A stretch of DNA of 64,000 bases, taken from assembly GCA_027475525.1 (NCBI GenBank), contig JAMWFC010000028.1, positions 856,831-920,830 on the forward strand, in the 5' to 3' direction. Made by a program: the position numbers and the translations under genes. Of this stretch, positions 32,901 through 44,815 are shown piece after piece. This stretch comes from Macrolepiota albuminosa (Eukaryota; Basidiomycota; Agaricomycetes; Agaricales; Agaricaceae). Every line of letters starts with the position of its first letter. The first letter of the stretch is position 1. The notes under the pieces are model-generated. The model saw only the letters and a program-made list of their open reading frames with translations, was not told the origin of the DNA and did not search any database.

Positions 32901-34753
32901 TGAACAAAGTGGCGGATTGCCTATCTCGATATTTCGAGAGTGATACTCGCGATGACGTCCATGACGCGCATGACTATGTCCAGGCGGACAAACGTATTGA
33001 CCCAGAGGGCGAGGATTTGCCTTTGCATCAATTCCATGAAATCAGGGAACATAGGGTTGAGTTACACGCCATGCGAGCACAGGAAACACGTCGCAGTAAG
33101 CGACTGCAGGAACAGCAAGAGACTCGCAATATCGAAGCTCAGGTGCTAGTGGACCATGAGGCCCCACAGCCAAGTGAAGAGACGAGGCAAGAGGTGCCTA
33201 CGAGAGGTACGGATATGACGCTCCAGCAAGCGCTGGAGTCACAGGACCATACGCCTGCACCGGCCAATTTAGGCAATGTGCAATTCCGCACATGTATCCA
33301 GCAAGGATACAAGGATGATAATCTCTTCGTAGAGATTCTGAACGATATCCAAGCGCATCCACGCTTCAGGATGGAGCAGCAGCTCGTCTACCTTACCAGA
33401 CCCACGGGGTCCAAAGTCATCTGCATTCCCCGGGAGAGGTCGTTGATTACGACTATCCTGGACCAGGCCCATAGAGTAGTGGGCCACTTTGGAACTCAGA
33501 AAACGCTGGACTATGTGCAACGCTGGTACTGGTGGCCGCAAATGGCCAAAGAGACGAGCCAATTCTGCTCGACATGCGAGCTATGTCAACAGTCGAAAGT
33601 ATCGACTTTGAAGCCACCGGGAAAGCTGCATTCGCTACCCATACCGGTCAAACCTTGGGATTCGATTGGGATGGACTTTATAGGTCCGTTCCCCGAGTCG
33701 AAAGGCTTTAACTACCTGTGGGTAGTGATCTGCAGAATGACCAGTATGGTCCATCTCATTCCGGTGAGAACCACCATGACCGTGTCAGACTTGTCATGGA
33801 TCTATCTCAAGGAGATAGTACGTCTCCATGGACTGCCCAGCTCGATCGTGAGCGATCGAGATGCTAAGTTTACTTCCAAATGGTGGAAGGAGTTGCACAA
33901 GCTGCTAGGAGCAAAGTTGCTCATGTCGACATCGTTTCATCTGCAAACGGATGGTCAAACGGAACGTGCAAATAGAAATATCGCGCAAATCTTGCGAGCG
34001 TTCGTACGTCCTGATCAGAAGGACTGGGTGGATAGATGTCCACTCGTGGAATTCGCGATAAATGCGAGTATATCGGAAACCACAGGGTACTCACCCTTTG
34101 AACTCAACAATGGCTACATGCCATCCATGATTCGTGAACTTTGTACGGACGAAGTTATTCATGTGGGAGTCAAGCAGTTTGCGCGCAACGCGCTAAGGAA
34201 TCTGGCAGATGCCCATGACGCAATTATAGAATCGCGTGTGTGGCAAACCAAACATGCAAATAATCACAGACGTGATGAGCCGGATATCGAGAAAGGGAGC
34301 CTAGTGTACCTTTCGACGAAGAACTTGAACCTGCCGAAAGGCAGGGCGAGCAAGCTGTGTCCGAAATGGATTGGACCATATAAGGTCCTTGAGGCGGAAC
34401 TGAGCACGTCTAACTACGTGCTGGAACTACCCCAGGCGCTGCAAGCGCGCAGGATAGTGCCCAAGTTTCACGTGTCGCTATTGCGACTGTATATGGCCAG
34501 TAGTGATGCGCTATTTCCTAATCGCGCAACGCCGGAGCCGTATGACTTTGGAACTGGCAATGACCAGGAGTGGTTTGTAGATGACCTCATCGGTCACTGG
34601 TGGACAAAAGGAAACCTCGAATTCGAGGTGAGGTGGAGCTTAGGTGATACTACCTGGGAACCACTCGTGAACTGCAGAGACCTTGCAGCGATGGACAGGT
34701 ACCTAGAGTTGCAGGGCGTGAAACGCCCTCCACAGCTAGCAAAACGCGCATAA
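32858..34753 (+). pseudogene. Gypsy-2 copy C integrase with chromodomain
   Basis: An uninterrupted 631-codon frame, the best-preserved piece of the family, and the C-terminal part of the polyprotein. It shows VKGELNKVADCLSRYF (RNase H end) and the HHCC zinc region (HRVVGHFGTQKTL..CSTCELCQQSK). The catalytic triad is in MDFIGPFPES, SIVSDRDAKFTSKWW and QTDGQTERANRN. Then come KWIGPYKVLEAEL and a chromodomain EWFVDDLIGHWWTKGNLEFEVRWSLGDTTWEPL (quoted in parts). The core joins the cDNA to host DNA, and the chromodomain is known to guide it to chromatin marks. It is listed as a pseudogene because upstream stops separate it from any start. Confidence 0.85.
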
Positions 34754-34980
34754 TGCGCGTGGGGTGGTGGAATGTGGACAAAGTCCACTTTGATAGCCGG
34801 TGAATAACCGGGTGGCTACTAATTGTGGCTACTGTTTGTGACCGTTTGTGTGACTATGATCGCCAGTGAGAGGCCGGGTGGTGTGTATTTGTGGTGGTTT
34901 ACACCACTAGCGGAGTTGGGAGATTGTGTTTTTTCTTTCTTCTCAAGTCCCAATACACGTAGTCTACGTGTTTAGCAAAA
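34754..34980 (+). promoter_or_regulatory. Conserved leader before ORF3 (pyrimidine tract and palindrome)
   Basis: The 227-nt interval between the pol stop and the ORF3 ATG is conserved in copy D (41347-41523). It contains TTTTTTCTTTCTTCTCAAG (about 34929-34947; TTTCTTTCCTCAG in D), which looks like a 3' splice site. A 17-nt palindrome ACACGTAGTCTACGTGT (34955-34971; ACACGTAGTGTACGTGT at 41498-41514 in D) lies just before the start codon. A spliced ORF3 message, as for env genes of retroviruses, is an inference. Confidence 0.45.
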
Positions 34981-37302
34981 ATGGCCTATTGGGGGCCGCA
35001 AAATACTGATCAGAGCCGGCAAGGCTCTAGTGGAGGGGGGAGACCCCCGAATATACAAGTTTCAACTCAGTTTCCGAGGCAGCCGCCATATCCGGCGGCA
35101 AGCCAGTTTCAGTCAGCGGTGGCCTATCCAGGCCGTGATGAGCCGCTTCCGTATCAGACGCCCCTCCACTTGCAAGAGATGGAGGTCGATGATGAAGGGC
35201 GCTATGGGCGCCTGGAGGACAGCATGCGCCGCAAGCGCTATCATCAGGAACCGTCATCATGTCCAACTGCGTCGTATCCGACGTATGCGGGTGTGGTGAC
35301 GGGGCCTCCGTCAGTACCATGGGCGCACTGGCCCGTGGAAGAGTCATATGGGGAGCCTGCGCCACAAGTGCAGAGTGTAGTTGGGTCAGACGTGCTGTTG
35401 GGCAGACTGGAAGCAGCGGGACAGCCAGTCCCTGCAACTGCGTCCTTTCTGCAGGACAGCTTGGCTGTAATGGTAATGGAGGGGCTGCTTGACCAGATCG
35501 AGCTGATGAAGAGGCAGCGCGTCGCAGTGCTGGAGCAGATCGAACGCGCTTCTAAGCGCAAAATCGCCACAAGTGAGGAATCGACCGCTGAGGTCAAGAG
35601 GGCTAGATATCAGCCCAGTCGACCGGTCGCTCCTCCACAGGCAAGGATGCCGTCGGAAGCGCAATTCACGTGCCATGAGCAGCCTCCTCAGCCCGTGGCT
35701 TTGTCATTGCGGCTACCCGAGTCGGGCCCGCAGGCCTCTTCAGAGTCGCTGGCTGCTGTCAGTGAACCCTTGGCAGGTCTGTCCTTGGGTCAGCGGGAAG
35801 CCGCATCATATCGGGCCCCACCTAGGGGGTCCAAACCCGTCGCTGTGGCGCCAAGAGCACCCGTTACTGTTACTCCTCACGCTGGGCCTGGAGGGAATAC
35901 TCTGGCGCGAAATGCGCCTGCCCCTCCGGTGGCTCAGCCACAACCGGAATCGTCCGCCCTGACCAAGTCGGGGCCGTCTCGTCAATGCCGCGGCCGCAAG
36001 CCGCCTCTCGATGCCTCCAAATTGGAGGTTATACTCTTTCCTGCTGGCATTCCCGCACGAGCGGGAGAAGTCCAGATGTTGTTCATGTTGCCGGTGTTTG
36101 TACCGGCCCCTCCAGCAAAGTATCCCGTGGTCGTTTTGACCCCAGACCCCCGCACGCCGGAGCAGTATGATGGTCTGGTGGCGACCTCGAGGGGGAAGAC
36201 TAGGCCTGATAAAGGCAAAAAACCAGTACCATCCCTGTCCGACGAGAGCGACTATGGAGAGTCGAGCTCGGAGCAGGAGGAGGACGGGGAGGAGGGGGAA
36301 TCGGCCGCAGACCGATTCCAACGAGTAGCGCGCAATAAGCGCATTGCAAAGAAGAAGGCGATTCACGCCAAGGAGCTAAAGGCCCAGAAGTCGAGGGCCG
36401 AGGATGAATGTTCGGGGAGGATCCCCGATGGCTTGGGGGTGAAGGTGTGGGGGCCGCTCGATATCGAGCAAATGAACTCATGCTTTAGAGGAGCACTCAG
36501 CCATTGCACCTATTATTCGTATGCCATGAATACGGTGTTGATGGGAGCTGATGCCAATAGAGCGGCGTCATATGAATACTCCTCTGGCCATCCTGCCCAC
36601 ATCCCGGGCACGATTGTGTATAAGCACGCCCCACGTGGTCTTCCCCGCACTCCTCTAGAGCTGGACTGGCTCTACAAGTATTACGCCAATGTACACGTTC
36701 CGTGTCGCGACAGAATCGTCGCATATATGTTGATCACAGAGCTCCAGATGTTCACGCAGCGAACAGTGGAGGCTCTGCATAATTGAACCATGCAGCTCCT
36801 GATGAAGGAGCCCAGGTATCAAGAACTCGTCAACCCAATGCAGGGCCCTAACGACCTCGCTCTTGTCGAGCGACAACACATTCCGGGGCGCTTTTTGCGC
36901 ACGAAAGACGATGGCACCACGGCGTTGCGCATAATGCGTGCTCAGGATCTAGCCACCCCGTTCGACCTTGACCAACTGGCGCAGTACGCACTGGTCTTTG
37001 GCCGACCGGGGTTGGAAAATACCTATCAAGGTATCGCCGTGGATCATGCCTATCGCATGCACTGGCGGACCCTCTTTGGGTTCGCCCTATGTCGAGCATT
37101 GTGCGCTAACAGCGCAGCCAAGCCGGTGATCATACGGCGCATGACCCTTGTCGTGGCCCGTCCAGGGCTTTATCGAGAGGCGATTGCCTCGTATGATGCC
37201 ATGTTCCCTGAGCAGCCATTTGAGCCCCAACGTGGGCCGCAGCTCAAAATTCACCAAGTTACCCTTGTATACATTATTGTGTATGTACCTCTGAGTATTT
37301 AA
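34981..37302 (+). pseudogene. Accessory ORF3 of Gypsy-2 copy C, function unknown
   Basis: From ATG 34981 (MAYWGPQNTDQSRQG) one frame runs to 37302, about 773 codons, with a single TGA at 36784-36786. Regions in order: a Gln/Pro/Tyr-rich N-terminus; a helical part (ATASFLQDSLAVMVMEGLLD, residues about 160-185) followed by Arg/Lys-rich KRQRVAVLEQIERASKRK; a Pro/Ala-rich middle; an ordered block LEVILFPAGIP...VQMLFMLPVFV; an acidic block SDESDYGESSSEQEEDGEEG followed by a basic RNKRIAKKKA stretch; and a conserved C-terminal domain (RIPDGLGVKVW, NSCFRGALSHC, HAPRGLPRTPLELDWLYKYY, FGRPGLENTYQGI, RMTLVVARPGLYREAI). There is no signal peptide or clear membrane segment, so it is not an obvious Env. 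I recognise no known family. Confidence 0.72.
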
Positions 37303-38577
37303 CTCGAGCCATTTCAGCTGATACGCACTTTAGAGTCGCGTGTAGATACAGCGGACCCAGAGGAGGGGTCATTCTTTTTTGTTTTTTATAATTTTATTAT
37401 ACACACCATTGGCTTTCTACTGCTGGCGCCCCCTGTGCCCGTGTCTGATAAGGACTGCTGTCTATTGTGTCCGGTGATGACGCCCAAAGTTTGGTCAGCA
37501 ACAAATGTACCAATTGTGTTACCGTACCAAGAGTGTGCGTTGGGCGCGCTAAAAGTGTGGTGAGGAGTCCCGGGCAGGTCCCAGAGAACGCGTCTGTGAA
37601 AAAGGGTAAAAGTCGGTAACGGGGTCGGCAAGTGTCAAGCGCTAAGGTAAAGCGCCTAAGGAAAATGCGGTAAGTGAACACGGCAAAGGTAAGCGGCAAG
37701 AGCACGATAAGCTTAGCGAGGTCTAAGCGTCGATAATGCCTGCCATAGTTGCAAGGCGCGAGTATGTCAAGTATTGGCGAACGTCTGCAACTGCCGATGA
37801 GTTTGACGTTGCCGACCGTAGCGTAAATGAGCTCTTGAGCGTAAGGGAGACTGAGGAAAGGGGAGTAGTAAACTCTGGTCTATTCGTCTGATGCCGTATG
37901 TACAAGTTGGTAAGTACTTTATATACTACAAGGAGTTCACCGTCGCCAGTGACCAACCATCGCCAAAGTGCGGTAAACTGGAAAATTTCATAGGGGTAGC
38001 TCCAACGGTTTCCGATCCCTACCGTCCTTTGAGGACCCTTGGCGCCACCAGGCGGCAGATCGCGGTACTAAACCATCAATCCATCACCCTTCTGTCTGTC
38101 AGAACACCTAAGCGACGTTGGGCGCCAAATCGAGACGGTAAGCGGTGTCAGACGCCAAGGTCAAATGCCAAGCTGTCCGTCAGTTTTTGATAGATCATCA
38201 AGCTTCTCGCTAAGCGCTGTCGTCAGTGACTGATGCCATCTGTCAGTTGTCATTCCTGCTGCTGTCGGCGCTATCATTGATCAGATCTGCTTCTTGCCGT
38301 GCGCGGCCGTCGGGAATGGCTTAAAATGGGTAGAACGCGTGCACTAAGTTCGGAACGAGTGCGGCAAGGTTTCCGGAGCCGGTGCCGAGCCTGCCGTTGA
38401 TGCGCCTAACCTGTATAGGGTCCTATCACCGGCCAACACCTCTTCATTGCGCATGAGTGCTAACGCCTTGCAGCCACGCAATACACGTGCATTCATCCGT
38501 TGTTGCACTACCGTGCATCTTTCATCTCGCTCTACCTCCCTTTCTCAAGACCGAGTATTCGGTCTCATTGGGGGGTA
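37303..38577 (+). other. Long 3' UTR of Gypsy-2 copy C
   Basis: No coding is supported. The 3' part (about 38310-38577) is shared, inverted, with element A (8196-8437) and ends in a G-rich tract (TTGGGGGGTA) directly before the LTR, the expected polypurine primer position. The motif GGTAAG..CGCTAAG recurs loosely around 37610-37730. Confidence 0.5.
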
Positions 38578-38753
38578 TGTAACGGAGTCATCCGTATTAC
38601 CATCAGCGTCAACGACGCTATAATCAATTAGTAGAGTATTACGTAAGATAACATCTTGTTTTCACTCTAAGTACTAGTCAATCCGATACTGCGGTCTGAT
38701 TTAGCACTTGTGTGATACACACAAGATAGTTCTAACTCGTAACTCCGGTTACA
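38578..38753 (+). repeat. 3' LTR of copy C (176 bp)
   Basis: Starts TGTAACGGAGTCATCCG and ends ACTCCGGTTACA. It differs from the 5' LTR at many positions in its 5' third, so the insertion is not very recent. Confidence 0.85.
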
Positions 38754-41346
38754 GAAGGCCAGCCTCTATCTCAAATGGAAGAAGTGCAAGTTGTATGCAA
38801 CTAGTATCGACTGTCTTGGTCATGTCATTGATGAGAAGGGTATTCACCTGGACACGGATAAGCTCGACTGAATTCAAGAGTGGCGTACTCCACGCACATA
38901 TAATGATATCCAACAATTTGTTGGACTTGTAAATTATATTGGCAACTTTTTGCCAGACATCACAGCCTGTACAGGGCCACTAATGGCCATGACCCAGAAT
39001 GGGTCCTCTTTTCACTGGAGACCGCTGCATCAGCAGTGTTTTGAGATGATTAAGCGCATATGCGCAAAGACGCAAGTTATCCAGCCAATTGATCCACGCA
39101 TCGATGAGCCTATCTGGCTCATATGCAATGCATCAAAGACTGGGGTTGGGGCCATGTTTGGCCAAGGTAAAACGTGGCAGACTTGCTGACCAGCGGGATT
39201 TATGTCCCGTAAATTCACTGCTGCTTAGCAGAATTATGCTGTACACAAGTTAGAAACACTCGCTATTCTGGAAGCCCTCTTAAAATGGGAGGATAAACTG
39301 ATGGGATATAAGATCCACGTCATTACGGATCACAAAGCACTAGAGTTCTTCAAGACTCAAGTGCACCTATCTCCGCAACAACGTTGCTGGATTGACTACA
39401 TGTCGCGGTATCAGTTCGACATCACCTATGTAAAAGGTGAATTGAACAAAGTCGTGGATTGCCTGTCTCAATATTTCAAGAGTGATACTCGAGATGATGT
39501 CCATGACACACATGACTATGTCCAGGCAGACAAACGTATTGACCCAGAGGGTGAAGATTTGCCCCTGCATTGGTTCTACAAAATCAAGGAACATAGGGTC
39601 GAGATACGTGCCATGCAAGCGCAGGAAACACGTTGCAGTAAGCAACTGCACAAACAGCGAGAAGCTTGCGATATTGAAGCCCAGGTGCTGGTGGATCATG
39701 AGGTCCCTCAGCCAAGTGAAGAGACAAGGCAAGGGGTGCCTACGAGAGGTACTGATATGACGCTCCAGCAGGCGCTGGAGGCACAGGACCATATTCCTGC
39801 ACTGGCCAACTTAGGCAATGCGCAATTCCGCACACGTATCCAGCATGGATACAAGGATGATAATCTCTTCTTAGAGATTCTGAACAATATCCAAGCGCAT
39901 CCATGCTTCAAGGTGGAGCAGCAGCTCGTCTACCTTACCAGACCCACGGGGTCCAAAGTCATCTGCATTTCCCGGGAGAGGTCGTTGATTATGACTATCC
40001 TGGACCAGGCCCATAGAGTAGTGGGCCACTTCAGAATTCAGAAAACACTGGACTATGTGTGACACTGGTACTGGTGGCCGCAAATGGCAAAAGAGACAAG
40101 CCAATTCTGCTCAACATGCGAGCAATGTCAACAGTCAAAAGTATCGACATTGAAGCCACCGGGAAAGCTTTATTTGCTATCTATACTGGTCAAACCCTGG
40201 GATTTGATCGCGATGGACTTTATAGGTCCATTCCCTGAGTCGAAAGGCTTTAACTACCTTTGGGTAGTGATCTGCAGAATGACCAGTATGGTCCATCTCA
40301 TTCCGGTGAGAACCACCATGACAGCGTTGGACTTGTCATGGATCTATCTCAAGGAGATAGTGCGCCTCCATGGATTGCCAAGCTCGATTGTAAGCAATCA
40401 AGATGCTAAGTTCACTTCCAAATGGTGGAAGGAGCTGCATAAACTGCTAGGAGCAAAGTTGCTCATGTCGACGTCATTTCATCCGCAAACGGATGGTCAA
40501 ACTGAATGTGCAAATAGAAATATCATGCAAATACTGCAAGTATTTGTACATCCTGATCAGAAGGACTGGGTGGATAGATGTCCACTTGTGGAATTTGCGA
40601 TAAACGTGAGCATATCAGAAACCACAGGGTATTCACCCTTTGAACTCAACAATGGCTACATGCCATCCATGATTCGTGAACTTCGTACGGATGAAGCTAT
40701 TCATGTGGGAGTAAAGCAGTTTGCACGCAACGCGCTAGAGAACTTGGCAAATTCCCATGATGTGATTATAGAATCGCGTGTATGGCAGACCAAACATGCA
40801 AATAATCACAGACGTGATGAGCTGGACATCGAGAAAGGGAACCTAGTGTACCTTTTGACAAAAAACTTGAACCTGCCAAAAGGCAGGGCAAGTAAGTTGT
40901 GTCCAAAGTGGATTGGACCATATAGGGTCCTTGAGGTGGAGCCAAGCATGTCTAACTATGTGCTGGAACTACCCTATGCACTGCAAGCGCGCAGGATAGT
41001 TCCCAAGTTCCATGTGTTGCTATTGCAACTGTATATGGCCAGTAGTGATGTGCTCTTCCCTAATCGTGCAACTCCAGAGCCGTATGACTTTGGAACTGGC
41101 AATGACCAGGAGTGGTTTGTAGATGACCTCATAGGTCATCGGTGGACAAGGGGAAACCTCGAATTCGAGGTAAGGTGGAGCTTGGATAATACTACCTGGG
41201 AACCACTAGTGAACTGCAAAGACCTTGCAGCAATGGACAGGTACCTAGAGTTGCAGGGCATGAAACACCCTCAACAGCCTAGCAAAACGCACATAACATG
41301 TGTGTGGTGGTGGAATGTGGACAAAGTCCACTTTGATAGCCGGTGA
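38754..41346 (+). pseudogene. Gypsy-2 copy D: RT end, RNase H, integrase, chromodomain
   Basis: It aligns base by base with copy C from 32212 onward. It begins inside RT (KASLYLKWKKC), directly after the copy C 3' LTR; gag, protease and most of RT are absent. Many CpG dinucleotides of C are TpG or CpA here. Stops include TGA at 38868, TGA at 39187 (CGA in C), TAG near 39226 and TGA at 40060. The integrase core has SIVSNQDAKF where C has SIVSDRDAKF, so a catalytic Asp is lost. The chromodomain (EWFVDDLIGHRWTRGN) is intact to about 41260. Confidence 0.82.
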
Positions 41347-41523
41347 CTAACCAGGTGGCTACTAATTGTGGCTGCTGATTGTGACTGTTTACGTGACTAT
41401 GATCGCCAGTGAGAGGCTGGGTGGCATGTATTTGTGGTTGTGTACACCACTAGCGGAGTTGGGAAATTGTGTTTTTTTTTCTTTCCTCAGTCCCAATACA
41501 CGTAGTGTACGTGTCGCATTGTA

Positions 41524-43729
41524 ATGGCCTATTGGGGGCCGCAAAAGAGTGATCAGAGCCGGCAAGGCTCTAGTGGAGGGAGGAGACCCCCGAATATACA
41601 AACGCAAGATTATTCTACTCAATACCAGAGGCAGCTGCCATATCCAGCGGCAAGTCAGTTTCAGTCAGCGGGCATGGCCTATCCAGGCCGCGAGGAGCTG
41701 CTTCCATACCAGACGCCCCTCCACTCGCAAGAGATGGAGGTCGATGACAAAGGGCGCTATGGGCACCTGGAGGACAGCACACGCCGTGAGCGCTATTACC
41801 AGGAACCATCGTCACACTCGTCTGCGTTGAATCCGATGTATGCAGGTGTGGTGACGGGGCCGCCATCAGTACCATGGGCGCATTGGCCCATGGCAGAGTC
41901 ATATGTGGAGCCTGCGCCACAAGCGCAGAGGTTAGCAGTGCCAGACGTGCTGTTGGGCAGACTGGAAGCAGCGGGACAGCCAGTCCCTGCAACTGCATCC
42001 TTCCTGCAGGACAGTCTGGCTGTGATGGTGATGGAGGGATTGCTTGACCAGATCAAGCTGATGAAGAGGCAGCGCATCGCAGCACTGGAACAGATCAAAT
42101 GCGCATCTAAGCGCAAAGTTTCCATGTTTGAGGAACTGACCACCGAGGTCAAGAGGGCTAAATATCAGCCCAGTCGACCAGTCAAACCTCCACAGGCAAG
42201 GATGCCATTGGCCGCGCAATTTGTGCGCCATGAGCAGCCTGCTCAGCCCATTGCTTTGTCATCACAGTTACCTGATCCGGGCCCTCAGGCCTCCTCAGAG
42301 TCGCTGGCTGCAGTCAGTGAACCCTTGGCAGGTCTGTCCCTGGGTCAGTGAGAAACCGCATCGTCTCGGGCCCCACCTAGGGGGCCCAAACCCATTGCTG
42401 TGGTGCCAAGAGCACCCGTTACCATTATTCCTTGAGCTGAGCCTGGAGGGAGAACTCTGACGTGAAATGCGCCTGCCCCTCTGGTGGCTCAGCCACCATT
42501 CAAATCACCCGCCCTGGCCAAGTCGGGATCTGCATGCCAACATTGAGGCCGTAAGCCTCCTCTTGATGCTTCCAAGCTGGAGGTGATAGAGTTCCCGGCT
42601 GGAATTCCCACACAGGCTGGGAAAGTCTCGATGTTGTTCCTATTGCCTGTTACTGTGCCTGCACTGCAGGCACACTTTCCCGTGGTCGTCTTGACCACCG
42701 ACCCTCACTCCCCTGAGCAATATGATGGTCTGGTGGTGACCTTGAGGAATTGTCCCATGCCTGAAAAAGGCAAAGCACCCGTGGCCTCCTTATCCAATGA
42801 GAGCGACTATGAAGAGTTGAGCTCGGAGCATGAGGAGGAGGCAGAGGAAGGGGAATCGGTGGTGGACTGATTCCAGTGAGTATCGCAATAAGCGCATTGC
42901 AAAGAAGAAGGCGATTTGCGCCAAGGAGCTGCAGGCCCTCAAACAGAGGTCCGAGGATGAGTTCTCAGGGAGAATCCCTGATGGATTGGAGGTGAAGATG
43001 TGGGGACTGCTCAATATCAAGCAAACAAACTCGTGCTTCAGAGGAGCACTCAGCCACTGCACTTATTATTTGTATCATTCAAATACCATGCTGTTGGGAG
43101 CCGAGGCCAATCAGGCAGCGGCATATGAGTTCTCTTCTGGGCACCGTGCTGGCATTCCTGCCAGCGTTATTTACAAGTATTCTCCTCATGGCCTTCCCTG
43201 CACTCCATTAGAGCTGGATTGGCTCTACAAATACTATTCGAACGAGCACGCTCCCCGTTGCAAATGGATTACCACCTACCTCCTCATCACGGAGCTTCAG
43301 ATGTTTGCTCAGCGAACCAATGAGTCACTACATGACCAAACAATGATGCTCCTGATGAAGGACCCTCAATACCAAACTCTTGTCAGCCCAATCCAGGGGG
43401 CTGATGACCTTGCACTCGTTGAGCACTGACACATTCCGGGGCACTTTCTGCACACAAAAGAAGACAGCTCAACCACGCTGCACGTAATGCACACTCAAGA
43501 CCCAGCCACACCGTTTGACCTTGATCAGCTTGCGCAGTACACGCTGATCTTTGGTCGTCCTAGTTTGGAAAATACTTACCAAGGCATTGTGGTTGATCAT
43601 GCCTACCGCATGCACTGGCGAACCCTCTTTGGGTTCACCTTATGCTGAGCTCTTTGCGCTAACAGCGCAGCCAAGCCTGTGATCATGCGGCGCATGACCC
43701 TTGTCATGGCCCGCCCAGGTCTGTACCGA
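41524..43729 (+). pseudogene. Accessory ORF3 of copy D
   Basis: Starts at ATG 41524 (MAYWGPQKSDQSRQG) and follows ORF3 of copy C throughout. TGA stops fall at 42349 and near 42433, 42461, 42544 and 42868. A frame change near 42885 is followed by an open C-terminal part to 43429, then TGA, and then similarity to RPGLYR at 43729. There the sequence is cut by the Gypsy-1-like remnant. Two N-terminal differences are small in-frame indels (for example TQDYSTQYQRQ), which suggests past protein-level constraint. Confidence 0.7.
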
Positions 43730-43734
43730 GGCTC

Positions 43735-44815
43735 GAGGGACCTGCGACCCCAGCCCCTGGAGACCCTCGACGACATTGGGCAGTGGGCGCATTCTCCTTG
43801 TCCAATGAATCCTGGGCCCGTCGCTTGCCCTTATCAACCTGCAGGGCTGGAGGCAATTCCGAGGGCAACAACTCCAAGACAGCGCGTGGCACGACCGCAC
43901 GACGCCCACGGGGACAACGACGCACGACCCCACCCCTCTCACCCCCAGCCTCTGGAGACCCCCTGGCTCGGGCCCTGGTCTCTGGACTCTCCCGCAACTT
44001 CTCCATCACCCACTCTTCACTCCACCCCTGCTCCTGGGCCATGCAATGCGCCTGCCACGCCAACACCACCGAACATCTCTTGTGTCAAAGGCGGCATGCC
44101 ACGCACATGGAGGTATCCCAGCGGGACCCCACTGTAGACTCCTTGAAGTCGCAGGATACCCCCTGACGTGCACACATCACACACTATGGGAGTCAACAAA
44201 AACTTTTCAGGACGACAGACCCACGCACCGGGCCTGCTGCCTCGCACCAAGCTCATTCTGGTGGCCCCTGATATCACCCCTGGGCTGCTGCAAATTGCTC
44301 CGCCATCACCTGGGCTTGGGGAACCCACTGTACCACAGGAACCTCCCACACTTGACCCACGCTGAGGGTAGGTCACTGTTCGACATGGACCAAAGAGACG
44401 GGGGCAGGGAGGGACTGGAGTGCTGAGGGCCCGGCGACTGGTGCCAGGTCTGAAGCTTGCAAAATCCTCCCTACAACGGGGATAACATCAGCAATATTAC
44501 AAGAACCTTGCCAGAATACCCACGGGCGAGTTCCTCAATGTGCTGGTGATCCCAGCGTCCCTCGTACACGCTCCGACATGCATCGTACTCTTCCCAGGTG
44601 GCCAGGGAGTTGTCCCCAGCCGGGGGAGAGGTTGGGGAGCAGAGAGGTGTCTGTTCACACGACATGGGAAGACAGGGAGCCTTCCAGGACTGACGCTGCC
44701 CTTTTCTAGCCCCCTGACTGATGGCATCAATCTTCAAAACTTTGAATTCGGCTCCCACAAAGAAGGACACAGCCCCTGACGCCTCGTAGGGACTCAGCGC
44801 TAAAGGAGGGGGTGA
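43735..44815 (-). pseudogene. Antisense accessory gene of the Gypsy-1b remnant
   Basis: The minus strand reads, in several frames, SLATWEEYDACRSVYEGRWD and HQHIEELARGYSG (about 44690-44520). This is comparable to the N-terminal DAQYRACLDREHVAALVQQR of the Gypsy-1 antisense gene. It then reads VLAWQAHCMAQEQGWSEEWV (about 44065-44005), comparable to LALWRAYGTSWEQGWPLEGV. The order and strand relative to the LTR are the same as in Gypsy-1, supporting a true conserved gene now broken here. Confidence 0.5.

Larger units (their letters stand above)
27058..38753 (+). mobile_element. Gypsy-2 copy C: LTR-to-LTR chromovirus with accessory ORF3 (11.7 kb)
   Basis: Short direct LTRs (27058-27230 and 38578-38753) enclose gag, protease, RT/RNase H, integrase plus chromodomain, and then ORF3, a 1.27-kb 3' UTR and a G-rich tract (TTGGGGGGTA, before 38578). 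No target duplication is evident (CCAGG versus GAAGG). The left flank is integrase of element A (minus) and the right flank is RT of copy D (plus). Premature stops are almost all TGA. Confidence 0.88.

Noticed and set aside
34981..37302. ORF3 as a retroviral-type envelope gene
   Set aside because: No signal peptide, hydrophobic membrane anchor or cleavage-site pattern is seen; only its position resembles env.
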